From an uncultured Sutterella sp. (GTDB lineage Bacteria; Pseudomonadota; Gammaproteobacteria; Burkholderiales; Burkholderiaceae_F), in assembly GCA_900545335.1 (NCBI GenBank), contig UQYP01000006.1, positions 52,581 to 116,580 on the forward strand: DNA of 64,000 bases, read 5' to 3'. Shown in pieces: positions 26,543-34,188 of the stretch. A program made the translations under genes and the position numbers. The notes below the pieces were generated by a model. It did no database searches. It saw nothing but the letters and a program-made list of their open reading frames with translations, and was not told where the DNA came from. The first letter of the stretch is position 1, and each line of letters begins with the position of its first letter.

Positions 26543-27745
26543 TCAGAGGCTCGCGTAGGCGCCGTCCCAGACGACTTTTCTGTAACCCGCCTGATCCGTA
26601 TCACCTTCTGTGGAAAGGCAAAGAATGTTGGAGTCTTCTCTCAAACCGATTGCCTCTTTGACGTCCCGATACTCAGGCTTTCTTAAAAGATCTGCGACAA
26701 GACCGAAGCACGAGGCTCCGCTCTCACCCGAGACAATTCGGGGGTCTTCGCCCATCGGAGCATTGAGAATTCTCATGCCGTCAGCGGCTACAAAGTCAGG
26801 CATCGAGACAAAGAAGTCGGCACATTCTTTCATGAGTTCCCAGGCAACCGTGCAGGGAATGCCGCAGCAAAGCCCAGCCATGATGGAGTGAAGCTCGCCT
26901 TCGTAAGCGTAAATCTTGCCGTCATTGGCTTTTGCCGTGCGATAGAGGCAATCTGCGCCGTGAGGCTCAACAATGACAATCTTCGGTCGGTTTTCTCCGT
27001 ACTGATGAGCAAAAAAGGCTGAAACGGCAGCAGCCATGGAACCGACTCCGGCCTGAAGGAAAACGTGAGTGGGACGAAGCCCATTGAGTTGATTGACGAT
27101 TTCCATGCCAAGCGTCAAATAACCTTGCATGATTCGGGTCGGAATTTCTTCGTATCCTGCCCAGGCAGTGTCCTGCACTAAAATGCCGCCTTTTTCTGAA
27201 GCCACTTTTGCGGCCATTTGAACGGTATCGTCATAGACTAAATCGGTAATAGAGGCGTCAGAGCCCAATTTTCTAATATTTTCGAGTCTTTCAATGGCGG
27301 TGCCTTTAGGCATTAGAACGAAGCTTTTATGTCCCAAGGTTTTGGCGCTCCACGCGACTCCCCGACCGTGATTGCCGTCAGTGGCTGTCACAAAAGTGAG
27401 TTCTCCCAGGCGCTTTTTGGCTTCGGGTGTTGTGACAGCCTCAAATGAGAGGTCTTTTTCTGATAGTCCCAAGCGCTCAGCCAAAAGCGTTGCCATGCAG
27501 TATGAGCTGCCTAAAGCTTTAAAGGCATTGAGCCCAAACCGATAGCTTTCATCTTTTACCCATAGGTGCCTGACGCCATAGTGATTCGCAAAAGCCTTCA
27601 GTTCCTTTAAAGGCGTCACACTATAGACTGGCAATGACTGATGGTACTTCAGAACCTCCCGGGCTTTCTGAAGAGAAAAGCGATCCATCAGAGGAGAATT
27701 CGAATACTTCGCTTCAAATTGAACCAACTTAATTTGCGTATCCAT
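26543..27745 (-). CDS. dpaL: 2,3-diaminopropionate ammonia-lyase
   Basis: A 400-residue PLP enzyme of fold type II that turns 2,3-diaminopropionate into pyruvate and two ammonia. The PLP lysine is Lys76 in RFGLNAFKALGSS. The phosphate-binding and substrate loops are visible as TATDGNHGRGVAW and VFLQAGVGSMAAAV. Length matches E. coli YgeX/DpaL (398). It starts 14 bp after the amidase stop, so the two are one operon, with the amidase probably supplying or processing the substrate. ATG 27745 is preferred to GTG 27751. Confidence 0.92.
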   Translation of the reverse strand: MDTQIKLVQFEAKYSNSPLMDRFSLQKAREVLKYHQSLPVYSVTPLKELKAFANHYGVRHLWVKDESYRFGLNAFKALGSSYCMATLLAERLGLSEKDLSFEAVTTPEAKKRLGELTFVTATDGNHGRGVAWSAKTLGHKSFVLMPKGTAIERLENIRKLGSDASITDLVYDDTVQMAAKVASEKGGILVQDTAWAGYEEIPTRIMQGYLTLGMEIVNQLNGLRPTHVFLQAGVGSMAAAVSAFFAHQYGENRPKIVIVEPHGADCLYRTAKANDGKIYAYEGELHSIMAGLCCGIPCTVAWELMKECADFFVSMPDFVAADGMRILNAPMGEDPRIVSGESGASCFGLVADLLRKPEYRDVKEAIGLREDSNILCLSTEGDTDQAGYRKVVWDGAYASL

Positions 27746-27759
27746 CGCCACACCTTTTG

Positions 27760-28971
27760 TTAATTATTTAATTGATGAGTATATGCGTTAAAAAGAATCT
27801 TTGATTGACTTAAAAGCCAGGCATCGCTATTAAAGCGCCCGACGAGTGACACCCCCATCGGAGCGTGATCAAATTGAGCTAATGGAAGCGTAATCCAGGG
27901 CAGAGCCGCCAAACCGCCCAGACAAAACGAGGCACTCATTTTGCTTCTGAAGGTGTTCATCTCTTCAGCCGTAGCGTTTCGTTTTAATCCGCAGCCGGGA
28001 AGGGTCGGCAGTAACAGCATTTTGCCATTCGTTAAAAGGCTATTGAGATGGCTGACCGTTTCTTGTGCAATCTCTTCTTCCTCGGTCAAATCAAGCAGAC
28101 TCATTTGGTGTGAGAACTCAAAGCGCTCTTTGACACCCGGGCCAAAAGAAGGCCGGTATTTTTCAATAAAGCTTCCGTAGTGCTTCCAAACTTCCCTGCC
28201 CTGCAGTCTTTGATAGGTCTTGAGAATCACATTAAGCTTAAATGGTGCGGCTTTCACGTGTTCGGCTTTGCCCCAGAGTTGTTCAGCAACAAAGATAGCG
28301 GAATCGATTTCTGAAATGACCTTTTCTCCGAAAAGCTCGTAGATGTCGTCAGGAATCAAAATTTGAGTGGTATTTTTTGTTTCAATCGGGTCGTTTCCGA
28401 TTAATACACGGGTCGATTTCTCAAAAACGTCAAAGTCTTTGGCCAGAATACCCGCCGTATCATAAGGCGGACAAAGTCCTGCGCAGCCCTCAAGCGAAAT
28501 ACGTCCGAAACTGGGCCTGATACCGAAAAGACCGCATTGGCTCGCCGGTCCCCTCACTGATCCGCCGGAATCAGTGCCTAAAGAAAAATCACACAAGCCG
28601 CAGGATACAGAAGAGGCTGAACCCGATGAGGAGCCTCCCGCATAACGATCAGGCGCAGCGCCGTTAATCGGGGACCCGAAGTGGATATTGTCTCCGATCA
28701 CTGAAAAAGCCAATTCATCTGTGACAACTTTGCCGGCAAAGACAGCTCCTGCATTTAAAAGCGCTTTAACTGCCGGGGCAGTTTCATTTTTGATGCCCGA
28801 TATTGCCAGCATCGTCGGGCTGCCGGCACTTGTTGGGTAGCCTTTGACATCAAACATATCCTTAACCGTGAAAGTCAAACCTGCTAGCGGTCCGCTTAAT
28901 GCCGATTCAACTTTTGTCTCACGATAGGGCATAAAAGCCAAAGAGGTTTCTCTCGTCCACTTTGTTGTCAT
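27760..28971 (-). CDS. Amidase signature-family hydrolase
   Basis: A 403-residue amidase with the Ser-cisSer-Lys triad: Lys37 in FTVKDMFD, the cis-Ser in AGGSSSGSA (about 114-116) and nucleophile Ser138 in GTDSGGSVRGP. No signal peptide, hence cytosolic. The order amidase then dpaL suggests it releases 2,3-diaminopropionate or a related amine from an amide, but substrate preference cannot be read. It is not a full GatA (no gatB/gatC here, and the sequence is shorter). Confidence 0.87.
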   Translation of the reverse strand: MTTKWTRETSLAFMPYRETKVESALSGPLAGLTFTVKDMFDVKGYPTSAGSPTMLAISGIKNETAPAVKALLNAGAVFAGKVVTDELAFSVIGDNIHFGSPINGAAPDRYAGGSSSGSASSVSCGLCDFSLGTDSGGSVRGPASQCGLFGIRPSFGRISLEGCAGLCPPYDTAGILAKDFDVFEKSTRVLIGNDPIETKNTTQILIPDDIYELFGEKVISEIDSAIFVAEQLWGKAEHVKAAPFKLNVILKTYQRLQGREVWKHYGSFIEKYRPSFGPGVKERFEFSHQMSLLDLTEEEEIAQETVSHLNSLLTNGKMLLLPTLPGCGLKRNATAEEMNTFRSKMSASFCLGGLAALPWITLPLAQFDHAPMGVSLVGRFNSDAWLLSQSKILFNAYTHQLNN

Positions 28972-29148
28972 AACACTTTTTCCGTATCAGAAATTTGGAA
29001 ATTGAAGGTCTGAGGTTCCTGTTTATCGTCACCTTAAACTTGTTTCAAATTGTACAAGCAGATGCAGTTAACGATTCAGGTTTTAGAATTGACTTGAATG
29101 ATTTTGATAAAATAAAAATATTATTTCAATTTTTACTCAATTAGATCT

Positions 29149-30327
29149 ATGCCTTTTGCTACCCATATTGCCCGTTCTTTAGCAACGGTTTTAAACGCAG
29201 AAAAAGAGCAATTTAATTTATTTTTTATTCAGGGCATGCCGGGCGTCGGTAAAACCACTCTGGCGAAATCGGTCTTTACAGATTTGTCCTACGTCGATCT
29301 TCAGGATATTTATCCTCAGAATTTAGCGAAAACTCAGCCCAAAGACTTTTTCGGAGTCTACGGCAAACGCTTAATTGTCGATTCCATTCAATACTGCCCC
29401 GAACTTTTGGACTACTTACCTGAGGACGATAATGCTTACATTGTGCTCGTGGGCTATGTTCAAAAGGAAAAACTCAAAGCACTCAAAGAAAAGCGCAACC
29501 TTTGCGTTCGTACTCTTATGCCCATTTCTCAAAGAGAATATTCGGGACGCAAAGCTCAGGCTTTGGGTTTGGAACCGGTTCCTCTCAGAATCACTTATCC
29601 GCAGCCCGGCTTTTTTGATTTGGTAAGAAACGGGTTTCTGCCCAGAAGTGACTTGTCTATGTCAACGGGGGCTTTTTATGAGGCGTGGCTCGGAGAATTT
29701 TTCGCGCGCCACGTCCGCGATGTGCTTCATGCCTATAAGGACACGCTCTTTTTTAATTATCTGAAGGTTCTGGCACGACACAACATGCAGGAACTCAATC
29801 ACTCCAAGTTCGCCAAAGAAGCCGGGATCAGCTACGCCACTGCGATCTATTGGACAGATTTTTTAGTGGACTGCGGCGTATTAATTGATATTCCTTCTCT
29901 TAATCTTTCTGAAAGGCGTCAGGTCAAACGCTCCAAGATGGCTTTTGCCGATACGGGGCTTTTGTGTTTCCTTCTCGGTGTTTCCACGGGTGACGCGGTC
30001 TTTGCAAGCGACGCTTATCCCGAGATCCTCGCAGGGTTTGCTGCAGCAGAAATTGTCAAAAATTATGCTTCGCAGGGACTCACCCCTCCCCTCTTTTTCT
30101 ATCGGGACACAGCCAGAAAACACGTTGAACTCGTGCTTCAAACTCCGCGAGGTACACTGCCCATTGGCTTTTTAAGTAAAAAGACAAGAACCTTTAAAGA
30201 AAGTATCCAGCACGGAGCAGTACTCATTAAAATCGCCTCACCCTGCGAAGATATGGTTTTTATTTCTGACGGTACACAGACGCTTGACTCAACCGCTTAC
30301 CCGGTGCTCTCGGCTTCTTTAATTTAA
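29149..30327 (+). CDS. DUF4143-type AAA ATPase, divergent
   Basis: A 392-residue protein with the layout of AAA_14/DUF4143 ATPases: a P-loop FIQGMPGVGKTTLAKS near residue 27, a sensor segment around 100, a winged-helix part around 225-250 (SKFAKEAGISYATAIYWTDFL), and a C-terminal nuclease-like domain. The usual Walker B I-D-E-I-Q reads VDSIQY here, replacing the catalytic Glu with Ser. The C-terminal E-V-D nuclease-like signature is also degenerate (YRDTARKHVELVL). It may therefore bind rather than hydrolyse ATP. Function of the family is unsettled. Confidence 0.72.
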   Translation: MPFATHIARSLATVLNAEKEQFNLFFIQGMPGVGKTTLAKSVFTDLSYVDLQDIYPQNLAKTQPKDFFGVYGKRLIVDSIQYCPELLDYLPEDDNAYIVLVGYVQKEKLKALKEKRNLCVRTLMPISQREYSGRKAQALGLEPVPLRITYPQPGFFDLVRNGFLPRSDLSMSTGAFYEAWLGEFFARHVRDVLHAYKDTLFFNYLKVLARHNMQELNHSKFAKEAGISYATAIYWTDFLVDCGVLIDIPSLNLSERRQVKRSKMAFADTGLLCFLLGVSTGDAVFASDAYPEILAGFAAAEIVKNYASQGLTPPLFFYRDTARKHVELVLQTPRGTLPIGFLSKKTRTFKESIQHGAVLIKIASPCEDMVFISDGTQTLDSTAYPVLSASLI

Positions 30328-30370
30328 AAACGGTACAATGAACGGACCGATTGATAAAGGATTTAATGCT

Positions 30371-30781
30371 ATGCGCTCATTGGTTCTGATTGCCACGGCA
30401 GGCTTGTGCTCTTCACTTCTGGTCGGCTGTGCGATTCCTGAAAAATATCAGGAAAAAGAAAATATTCGACAGCTTGATTCCACAACCTATGAAATTGAAC
30501 TACAGCAGCCTTGGGTTGAGCAGGAAGTGATGGTCAGCGAAAACGCCCGAAAAAAAGCCACCAATATTTGCTTAGAGAGAAATCAGGGCATGCAGCCTCT
30601 TCAGGCGATTACCCGTTCAACGCGGGAAATGGGCGGCAACGGCGCTTACGTGAAATTCACCTTCCGCTGCGTGGGTTATATGGAACGTCCTAAGACTGAA
30701 TACCACCGTTTGGGCTTTTACACCGATGAAGAATCAAAAAAAGAAGCTACCGAACGCAACCGCGAAGAATTCGGTTATTAA
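30371..30781 (+). CDS. Hypothetical lipoprotein
   Basis: A 136-residue exported lipoprotein: signal plus lipobox LLVGC (Cys about 20). The mature part contains a YEIELQQP strand, an ARKKATNICLERN helix and a cysteine pair that could form a disulfide (NIC...FRC). ATG 30371 follows AAAGGA and is preferred over 30338. It starts 44 bp after the ATPase and is closed by a strong terminator. No function recognised. Confidence 0.72.
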   Translation: MRSLVLIATAGLCSSLLVGCAIPEKYQEKENIRQLDSTTYEIELQQPWVEQEVMVSENARKKATNICLERNQGMQPLQAITRSTREMGGNGAYVKFTFRCVGYMERPKTEYHRLGFYTDEESKKEATERNREEFGY

Positions 30782-30798
30782 GACCGACACTCAATAAT

Positions 30799-30837
30799 AA
30801 AAAAGCCTTCCGAGAGAGAAATCCGGAAGGCTTTTTT
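30799..30837. terminator. Terminator between lipoprotein and DUF2569 gene
   Basis: AAAAAAGCCTTCCG and CGGAAGGCTTTTTT form a 14-bp stem with T-runs on both strands, separating convergent genes. Confidence 0.9.
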
Positions 30838-30851
30838 GGCTTAGATTTTTC

Positions 30852-31469
30852 TTATTTTTTCTGTGCTTTTTGAGCAGCTTTTTCTTCCCGAGCTTTCTGA
30901 GCTTTTTGAGCTTCAGCCATTTCAATGGCGACCTTGATGTAGGAATCGACGGCTTTAGTGCCGTAGGTGCAGGCAACGCGCTTTGAAAATAGGAAATACA
31001 ACGTCCAAAGCGCAGCATAAAGGCAAGAGCGGATCACGGCATTATTGTCAATCTCCGCTCCGAAAATGAGTCCCAGGAGGAATAATGAAATGGGACCCAC
31101 CACCCATAAAATGACAATCGTTTGTTTAACCACCCAGCCTTCACGTTTTCTGGCAATCATCCAGAGGCAATACATGTATAAACTTATGATGACAATGGAA
31201 GGCGAAATAATGGCCCAACTTACCGCGCCAGATTGATTCATGAGATTAACAGAATTAATCGCATCAATGGCTGTCAGGATAATCGATAAAACGATCGTCG
31301 CAACAAACACCAGGAGCCAGCCGTGCACGCCGTGAGGAAAGTAAGGAATGGGGCGCGCTGAGGGTTTGGCTTTTGCCCAGGCGTAAATAAAGTACGTGGG
31401 GCAGGCCGTGAGCACCGCAAGAATGGCCACAGCCATTAAAACATCAAAAGTCAATAAATTGGAGATCAT
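30852..31469 (-). CDS. DUF2569-like integral membrane protein
   Basis: A 205-residue membrane protein with five hydrophobic segments. HGWLLVF near residue 48 and LYFLFSKRVACTYG near 160 resemble the DUF2569 pattern (GWL at the start, WLYF-x-SKRV at the end). The C-terminal tail is a charged Lys/Ala/Gln helix. It begins 12 bp after the MerR-type regulator gene and is probably in its operon, so expression may respond to a soft metal. Function unknown. Confidence 0.68.
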   Translation of the reverse strand: MISNLLTFDVLMAVAILAVLTACPTYFIYAWAKAKPSARPIPYFPHGVHGWLLVFVATIVLSIILTAIDAINSVNLMNQSGAVSWAIISPSIVIISLYMYCLWMIARKREGWVVKQTIVILWVVGPISLFLLGLIFGAEIDNNAVIRSCLYAALWTLYFLFSKRVACTYGTKAVDSYIKVAIEMAEAQKAQKAREEKAAQKAQKK

Positions 31470-31481
31470 GGTCTATCCAAA

Positions 31482-31949
31482 TTAATGTGTATGGCGCAGC
31501 TCCAGTTTTTTGAGGCTGCGTTTTAATTTAAGGTTTTCGCAATTGTGGCAGCACGCTTCGTTGTTGAGACCTTCAATAATGCCGCAGGGCTCGCCATTGG
31601 CGTGATTGCCGTGGCAGCATAAAGAAAGAAGTCCCAGGTGCTGGCGCAACTCTTTAAGAGCGTTGATCTGCTCGTCAATTTTTTTCATATGACGCGTAAT
31701 GATTTCCTGCACCTTGCAGGCTTCTTCATTTTGTCTGGCACCGACATCACTTAAAAGCTTAATGTCTTCCAGACTCATATCAAGACTTCTGCAGTGACGG
31801 ATAAATTGAAGACGCTTTAAGTGTCCCTCGGTGTAGGAGCGGTAGTTATTCATCGAGCGCGCGGCTTTCGGAATAAGCCCTTCGTTTTCATAAAATCGGA
31901 TGGTCTCAACCGCAACACCTGAGAGTTTTGATAATTCCCCGATTCTCAT
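31482..31949 (-). CDS. MerR-family regulator, CadR/PbrR-like
   Basis: A 155-residue MerR activator. The N-terminal helix-turn-helix is MRIGELSKLSGVAVETIRFYE, followed by the GLI/NNYRSY wing. Metal-site cysteines fit the Cd(II)/Pb(II) CadR/PbrR branch: EEAC in the long helix and CC-x7-10-C in the metal loop, with an extra C-terminal Cys/His-rich tail (ACCHNC, HTH). A MerR operator palindrome lies 44-62 bp upstream. The adjacent partner is a DUF2569 membrane protein rather than the usual P-type ATPase. ATG 31949 is preferred to TTG 31961. Confidence 0.87.
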   Translation of the reverse strand: MRIGELSKLSGVAVETIRFYENEGLIPKAARSMNNYRSYTEGHLKRLQFIRHCRSLDMSLEDIKLLSDVGARQNEEACKVQEIITRHMKKIDEQINALKELRQHLGLLSLCCHGNHANGEPCGIIEGLNNEACCHNCENLKLKRSLKKLELRHTH

Positions 31950-31992
31950 TGCTTTACTCAATAAAAAGAATTGCTGCGTACTTTACCACAAA

Positions 31993-32011
31993 CCCTGTAT
32001 TCTTTACAGGG
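31993..32011 (-). promoter_or_regulatory. MerR-type operator palindrome
   Basis: CCCTGTA, five bases (TTCTT), then TACAGGG form a perfect inverted repeat, the form of CadR/PbrR operators (ACCCT...AGGGT). It lies 44-62 bp before the merR-like gene, supporting autoregulation of that gene and the membrane protein. Confidence 0.7.
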
Positions 32012-32056
32012 ATTGATGGATCTTTTGACGAAAAAAATTGAACCACTTCTAATACA

Positions 32057-32091
32057 AAAAACGGAGAACTTTTCATGAGTCCTCCGTTTTT
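32057..32091 (-). terminator. Terminator after dsbI
   Basis: AAAAACGGAG and CTCCGTTTTT flank a short loop. On the minus strand it follows the dsbI stop by about 25 bp and has a T-run, so it ends dba-dsbI. Confidence 0.82.
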
Positions 32092-32116
32092 AGGTTAAGT
32101 GCTTTAAGTCACTTAA

Positions 32117-33658
32117 TTATTGCAACTGAAGCGTCACAATTTTGTTGTGATCAACCACTTCAAACCGGTTGCCGTTTTTCACCAAACCGCGGATGTCGGT
32201 GAGATCGGCAGGCAAACTGTAAGCAGCCGTCACTTCTTCTTTTGCGATATCAATCACAATCATGGTGTTGAAGTTCTTGGAGACAGCGTAGAGTTTGCCG
32301 TCTTCATAGACCATGCCGGTCACATAGAGTTCGCCCAACGTGCGGCCGTCTTTCAAATCAGCTGCCGGCACAAATTCACCGGAAAGCATCCAGTCAGCCA
32401 TCAAAGCCTTCGAAATCACAAAGGTCTTCTTATTCTTGTTGTCAGGCAAGGTAGCCGTATAGATATAGCGGCCGTCCGTGGCAGACGAATGGATATAAGA
32501 GAACTTGGCGCGTTCCGTATCAATGCGGGCACGACCTAAGCCGCCAACGGCTTCTACCTGAGTACGGCCTTCCGTGAAGTTAGCCCAGCCTTTGACGTCA
32601 TCGGCATTGGGATTCAAACGGGCACGTAAAAGTGACTTATTCATACCCATGATGACAAAGGCGTCGTCCTGATACTCCGTGATACCGACGATATCAAGGA
32701 CGTTTGCAGAGAACCAGGGGTCAATCGCAGCCGTCACAACAGGTTTTAAGCCGTCATCCAAAACCCAGAAGTTGTATTTCGAAGCAACGAAATACTGACC
32801 GCGCACAGAGCTCACCATATTGATGGGTTCGCTGATGCCTTGAATGTCACGGGTTTGAACGACTTTAAGGGCTCCGTTTAAAACGACGGGGCTGTTGGCC
32901 GCATTGTGATCAAAGCTGATGCCGAGTTTCTTTGTGTTCGGAGCATAAGCAAAGTCCGGATCTTTCACATCGCGTTTACCCAAGAAATTAATGCCGCCCC
33001 ACATGCCCTTCCAGCTTGAATCATCCCAGATGACATATTTAGGATTAAAGGAGAAGCGCACCGGATCACCCTGTCCCCAGTTGGGAGGAAGACCAGTGGA
33101 CCAAAGTGCCTGGAAGCAGTTGGAAGCCACAATGAAGGCCACGATACCGAAAGACCACTTGTAGAAGGCGGTCAAAGGACGCCAGGGCTTACCCTTCATT
33201 TCAGCTAAAAGCGCATCAACGCGAGGAGCCAGGAAGCAAGCGAGACCGAAGAGCATCACCACGCACCAGAACACGATTTCAGCCCACATTTGAGTGTGGA
33301 TACCGAAGACATCGAGACCAAAGCCCTGACCCAGGTCGCGTGCAGCGTGGTTGCCCAAGTGACGGAAACTTGAATACAGACCCAAAGCGGCCATCACGAG
33401 CATCGTAGCGAGATACTTCGGTTTAAAGCCGTATCGCACCATAAAGAGTGCCACGACACCGATATAGGCCATCTGTTGGCGCTGTCCCCAGCAAAGTGTG
33501 CAGGGGCTGTCACCCATCATGTAGCCCAAAATAATGTTGGCAATGCCGACCGGTAGCAATACGATCAAAAGACCGCCCCAGCAGACAATGTCATAAAAGG
33601 TTTTTGCTTTTTTCAAATCCCCGTCATTAATCGGACGAGTGTGATCATATAAAGACAT
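32117..33658 (-). CDS. dsbI: DsbI: DsbB-like thiol oxidase with C-terminal propeller domain
   Basis: A 513-residue inner-membrane protein. The N-terminal 190 residues are DsbB-like, with four to five helices and the quinone-side redox pair CTLC (in SPCTLCWGQRQ, about 53-56). The remaining 320 residues are periplasmic and beta-rich, as in Campylobacter DsbI, where a beta-propeller follows the DsbB domain. The loop corresponding to DsbB's second cysteine pair has no Cys. Directly upstream is the short Dba-like gene, the known partner gene of dsbI. It should reoxidise a DsbA-type oxidoreductase and pass electrons to quinone; no dsbA or sulfotransferase gene adjoins. Confidence 0.85.
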   Translation of the reverse strand: MSLYDHTRPINDGDLKKAKTFYDIVCWGGLLIVLLPVGIANIILGYMMGDSPCTLCWGQRQQMAYIGVVALFMVRYGFKPKYLATMLVMAALGLYSSFRHLGNHAARDLGQGFGLDVFGIHTQMWAEIVFWCVVMLFGLACFLAPRVDALLAEMKGKPWRPLTAFYKWSFGIVAFIVASNCFQALWSTGLPPNWGQGDPVRFSFNPKYVIWDDSSWKGMWGGINFLGKRDVKDPDFAYAPNTKKLGISFDHNAANSPVVLNGALKVVQTRDIQGISEPINMVSSVRGQYFVASKYNFWVLDDGLKPVVTAAIDPWFSANVLDIVGITEYQDDAFVIMGMNKSLLRARLNPNADDVKGWANFTEGRTQVEAVGGLGRARIDTERAKFSYIHSSATDGRYIYTATLPDNKNKKTFVISKALMADWMLSGEFVPAADLKDGRTLGELYVTGMVYEDGKLYAVSKNFNTMIVIDIAKEEVTAAYSLPADLTDIRGLVKNGNRFEVVDHNKIVTLQLQ

Positions 33659-33681
33659 AGCAGTCAGTTCCTTTCGTTCGA

Positions 33682-33849
33682 TTAAAGGTTAAGGGAGCCC
33701 AGAATGGCGGTAGAAACGTGACCCACGTACATAAAGACCACCACAAACCAGCTGCCTACCGTCAGCCACCAGGCGAGTTTTTCTTTTTCAGGCTTCATGA
33801 TGATGAGCACCACGGCCGCAAAAAGAAGGAGAAATTCAAGAAACTCCAT
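33682..33849 (-). CDS. dba: Dba-like small membrane protein
   Basis: A 55-residue protein: MEFLEFLLLFAAVV, a PEKEKLAWW cytosolic turn, then a second helix ending GSLNL. Two transmembrane segments, small size and position just upstream of dsbI (23-bp gap) match Dba of Campylobacter, a short protein encoded before dsbI. The RBS is AAAGGA, 8 bases before ATG. In Campylobacter dsbI translation is reported to be coupled to dba and iron-regulated; the same layout is seen here. Confidence 0.8.
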   Translation of the reverse strand: MEFLEFLLLFAAVVLIIMKPEKEKLAWWLTVGSWFVVVFMYVGHVSTAILGSLNL

Positions 33850-33864
33850 ATTTTGTTTCCTTTC

Positions 33865-33889
33865 AAAAAAATGCTGTCCGATGGACAGC
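33865..33889 (-). terminator. Terminator-like leader hairpin before dba
   Basis: Between the promoter and dba, GCTGTCC-ATC-GGACAGC (33873-33889) forms a perfect 7-bp stem followed on the transcribed strand by A and seven T. It has the form of an intrinsic terminator right at the 5' end of the expected transcript, so it may attenuate transcription or protect the mRNA end. Confidence 0.6.
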
Positions 33890-33896
33890 TTGCGGG

Positions 33897-33925
33897 ATTC
33901 TATTATAAATGAGAATAATTGTCAA
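33897..33925 (-). promoter_or_regulatory. dba-dsbI promoter overlapped by a Fur box
   Basis: On the minus strand TTGACA (33925-33920) is separated by exactly 17 bases from TAGAAT (33902-33897), an almost perfect sigma-70 promoter. Positions 33910-33924 read TGAGAATAATTGTCA, matching the 7-1-7 Fur site TGATAATNATTATCA at 12 of 14 defined positions. Fur bound here would cover the -35 and spacer and repress under iron sufficiency. Confidence 0.75.
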
Positions 33926-34188
33926 ATAGATCCTGAACTGTATCTTGTATGAGGCAAATAAAAAGATTCGGCTCAACCGAAACCGAATCAGTACCGTATT
34001 TGTTGGTACGAAATTCAATCAACCGCTAGGCGATCTGTGTTTTAGCCTCATAGGCTCATCCGAACGTATTGGAGTAATCGAAGACGGTAATCGTGGCTTT
34101 GCTCTGATCGTCGAAATCAGCAAGGAGATGCAAAACTGCCGTCGCTTAGACGGCAGCCTTGAAGATGCATTTGAAGAAAAGAGCTTTC
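33926..34188. other. Gap holding two minus-strand terminators
   Basis: No gene is supported. On the minus strand, a GATTCGG/CCGAATC hairpin at 33965-33989 with a T-run (33956-33964) and the hairpin listed at 34130-34156 follow the SDR gene. A plus-strand open frame from TTG 33945 crosses both hairpins and the SDR 3' end and is not considered coding. The roughly 140 bp between the two terminators could be a small transcript, but no promoter was identified. Confidence 0.5.
34130..34156 (-). terminator. Terminator of the SDR gene
   Basis: CTGCCGTC-GCTTA-GACGGCAG (34136-34156) is a perfect 8-bp stem with a short T-run on the minus strand, 33 bp after the SDR stop. Confidence 0.75.
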
